From assembly GCA_025331125.1 (NCBI GenBank), contig JAOALB010000134.1, positions 62,001-126,000 on the forward strand: a stretch of DNA of 64,000 nt, given 5' to 3'. A program made the position numbers and the translations under genes. Position 1 is the stretch's first letter, and each line of letters opens with the position of its first letter. A model generated the notes under the pieces. That model worked only from the letters and a program-made list of their open reading frames with translations, was not told the DNA's origin and did not search any database. Of this stretch, positions 61,299 through 64,000 are shown in pieces. Source of the stretch: Mycogone perniciosa (Eukaryota; Ascomycota; Sordariomycetes; Hypocreales; Hypocreaceae).

Positions 61299-61698
61299 TG
61301 TTATAACCTAACCCTTTTATAGCCGCATAAAGGGTCCAGGGCAGTATATACCCCGGAAAAACAACAGAATAACCGTCTAATTAAAAAGGATTACTTGGAT
61401 TACTGTAGACTATAAATTACTTGGATTACAGAACGTAAGCTAAGGTAATCTAATATAACTATAATCTATACGTGATCCAAGTACATTCACTATATACCTC
61501 CTTTATATATAAGACTGGATAAGTTACGATTATTTAATATAATTACTTAAACAGTCGTTAATAATTATATTCACTAGAACCGCCTGTTCTATAGAATTGT
61601 AACTATATTACCCTGCTTAGTATTTATCCCTGACCTCTCTGTCAGCATAAACCCATGAACCTCGGTTTGACTGTTGAGAATTAACCCGGATCGTTACA
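61299..61698 (+). repeat. G4 3' LTR (400 bp)
   Basis: TGTTATAACCTAACCC to GGATCGTTACA. Same length as the 5' LTR; most differences are C/T or G/A, with only a few transversions. Confidence 0.9.
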
Positions 61699-64000
61699 AG
61701 TATTTCCTGCGTTTTAAAGAAAAGAACCTACTTTTTTATCGAAAAATAAATTAAATATATACTCCCAATATCTCTATAGCCTAAATTATTGATATTCCGC
61801 CTATTACTATTTTATTAAATCGATTTAACTGTTAGGCTAGGTTCCGAACACTTAAATATAATAAAAAATCGATAAAAAGCTTGAAAATAATAAGTTTAAA
61901 GACTGGTTAAAAAAGCTAGAGTATAGGTTAAAAGGTCGAAGTCTTTATTTAGAAAAGATTTAAAATCATAAAGAAAACAGGAAAAACAGGAAAAATAAAA
62001 GGAACCAGTTATTTTAGGCGCTTCCTTTATATTAAAGCCATCAATCGCATTAAAAACCATTAAAGTATTATTCGCAACAGCTATTTATCTATTAAAAGAC
62101 TTATTTATCCTATATTCCAGGTTAAGCTTTTATATCTGCAATAATAAAGATAAATTTATTGAAAATACCTTTTAACTAGTATTAAAATTATTATATAAAG
62201 GGAATATATATCCTAAAATCTAAAGATATAGCGATATTATTATAAAAATTAATCCTAAAGCTAGTTTTAAGCTATTAAATATTGTATATATTCCTAACTT
62301 CTATATAAATATAGCTTTACTAAACCTATTTTTAAAAAGAGGATATAACTAGAATTTATTTATTAGCGAAGTCTTAATAAATAGAAAAATAATCTTTTAT
62401 ATATATATCGATACTATTAAATTCCTGTTATTAAATTTAATAAGCTTTTTAAAGTATTAGGAAATAATAATTAGGAAATTAATGCATTGAATTTTATATT
62501 ATCCGCGAAACCTAGACCTACTGCTATCAGTAACGCTATAACTTAGCATAAATAGCTAGGTTATTTAAGATTTAATACTCTTAAATAGTTAATTTACTAG
62601 ATAACTAGGTTAAAAATTAAAGGACTAGTTAAAATAGAGTATAAAAGCTATTTTATTAGTAAGGCTACTTAAATCGTTTTATATAAAAGTCCTTAAACCT
62701 AAACTCAATGCCTATTCTATTAAATCTATATTAATATTTTCATTATACTAACAGGATATAATAAAAAGGGATATATACTGTTAATTAAAGATAAGTATAT
62801 AGGGATACTTTTCAGCTATTTAATAAAATCTTTAAATACTAACAGTATCTTTAAATTATTAAAGAATTTTAAAATATATATTAGCCAGCAATTTAATTAA
62901 AAAGTCTACTAAGTCTATTAAAATAATAATATTGCTATAAAAAAGCAATATAATAATTAAATAATAGAATAAGGAATTAAAGATAAACCTATAGCCTTAT
63001 ATATATTAACTTAAAATAACCTAATTAAATAATTTAAGGGGGTAATTAAAACCTAATCCTAAATAATAAAAATTAATATAAATCTACTTAAGGATTTATA
63101 GCTAAAAGTATAAGAAACTGCGGTTTATTTATATAATAGATTGCCTTAATAGGCTATAGACTAGTTAATGCCTTTTTAATATCTTTATTAATAGCTTTAG
63201 AATAATAATAAAAACTTAGGCTATTTTAAACAGCAGCCTAATATTATATATTTTAAGGTATTTAGCTGCAGAGCCTATCTATTAATAGTAAAAGCACTAT
63301 AAGGCATATAATAAAGGAATCTAAAAACTAAACTTTATATTAAAGTTAGCTATTTAATTAAATATAGTTCTCTAAAAATTTTTAAGATTTAAATCCTTAA
63401 AAGAAATAAGGTTTAAAGAGTTAAAGATATAAACTTTAATAAGGAAGTTTTCTATAATCCTATTAATTATTAGAAAAAGCTACTATAAGCCGCAAAACTA
63501 TTTTATTTTATTTTTCTAGGTTATATTAATATAGACTTTACGTTAAATAAAAAAGAGGATATCCGATTAATAATTTAAGTAAATAGAAGATTAAGCGATA
63601 AACTATTTAATAAACCAACTAAAGAACCTATATAAGACAATTCTAATAACAATTCTATAGATTAACTGGATAATCTAACTAAACCTAAAGCTGCTAAAGA
63701 TACCGAAAAGCAGTAATAAGAACTATATCTAACGCCTAAAGCTAATAAACGCATTGCATATAAAGAAAATATTAAATTCGCAAATCTAATATATTAAAGA
63801 ATCGAGGAATAGAATGCTTTAGCTAGGAATCTTTAAAATCTAATAATTGAAGAAAAGGCTTAAAAAGAAATAATACTTTAGGTTCTACAGCTGCCTTAAC
63901 AATTAACCTAAATTTAAAGACTAATATAATAAGCAATAAATTCTGCCTTCAATATTAATTTATAAAATAGCTTTACTTAATATAAAACTAGCTTTTTTAT
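61699..64000 (+). pseudogene. C2: Ty1/Copia protease-integrase fragment, runs off the window
   Basis: Plus-strand frame with TAA/TAG at Gln/Trp codons. Protease around 62090-62340: CNNKDKFIE, NIVYIPNFYINIALLN and FLKRGYN, the Copia 'hmt..', 'nVlYvP....NLLSv' and 'l...Gy' blocks. Integrase about 62750-63300: DKYIGILF, ALYIL-x-QNNLI near 63000 (usual 'YTPEQNGVAER'), YLYNRLP, FQYLY and YFKVFSCRAY. From 63400 an Asn/Lys-rich linker leads toward RT, beyond the window. Protease followed by integrase establishes Copia. It is not the C1 family: protease segments differ. The 5' LTR and gag are missing at the junction with G4 at 61698. Confidence 0.75.

Larger units (their letters stand above)
53975..61698 (+). 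mobile_element. G4: least degraded chromovirus (7724 bp), no matching target duplication
   Basis: 400-bp LTRs at 53975-54374 and 61299-61698. Polypurine tract GGGAGGGGGATATCG before the 3' LTR. Flanks GGGAC (53970-53974) and AGTAT (61699-61703) do not match; four of five positions are equal or transitions, the third is a transversion. The left side is host DNA, the right side a Copia fragment. Coding potential is still broken by TAA/TAG but most motifs are readable. Confidence 0.9.

Overview
The window comes from the nuclear genome of a filamentous ascomycete (Pezizomycotina). A Dothideomycete-type plant pathogen with AT-rich isochores is the best guess, but this is inference from architecture only. 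About 95% of the DNA is made of LTR retrotransposons degraded by repeat-induced point mutation (RIP). CpA/TpG is almost absent, TpA is in great excess, and coding remnants carry TAA/TAG where Gln or Trp codons are expected and Tyr where Cys or His are expected. Two islands of ordinary composition remain: about 500-1420 and about 52,660-53,974.

Left island: one convincing intact gene, a 150-residue secreted protein with ten cysteines (520-972), which is a candidate effector. It is followed by a 119-bp solo LTR with a 5-bp target duplication and by the start of a Ty3/Gypsy LTR at 1307, where the RIP-degraded block begins.

Main block 4597-38857: elements inserted inside one another, resolved here by pairing LTRs and 5-bp target-site duplications (TSDs). 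C0 (unclassified LTR element, minus, TSD ATAAA) contains C1 (Ty1/Copia, minus, TSD TTATA). C1 contains G1 (Ty3/Gypsy chromovirus, plus, TSD TGTAA/TATAA) and, in its right LTR, G2 (same family, minus). G1 contains B (a different Ty3/Gypsy family, minus, TSD TAAAC). G2 contains TRIM2a, a 415-bp miniature LTR element.

Block 39649-52660: G5 (minus, 5' part missing) contains TRIM1 (464 bp, TSD ATAGT), the complete chromovirus G3 (plus, TSD ATATA) and TRIM2b (414 bp, TSD CTATT). The block ends in a truncated C1-family LTR.

Right island: apparent host DNA with a frameshifted C-terminal fragment resembling class 1 dihydroorotate dehydrogenase. Then follow G4 (53975-61698, the least damaged chromovirus) and the PR-IN part of a second Copia family, C2, running off the window.

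The chromoviruses G1-G5 show gag with a zinc knuckle, PR, RT, RNase H, integrase and a C-terminal chromodomain. They have a self-complementary primer site of the Tf1/sushi type and share a conserved 3' LTR half under divergent U3 halves. G4 carries a partly open antisense coiled-coil reading frame between pol and the 3' LTR, and G3 a degenerate counterpart. TRIM2 looks primed by a cleaved initiator tRNA-Met. None of the retrotransposon genes is intact.
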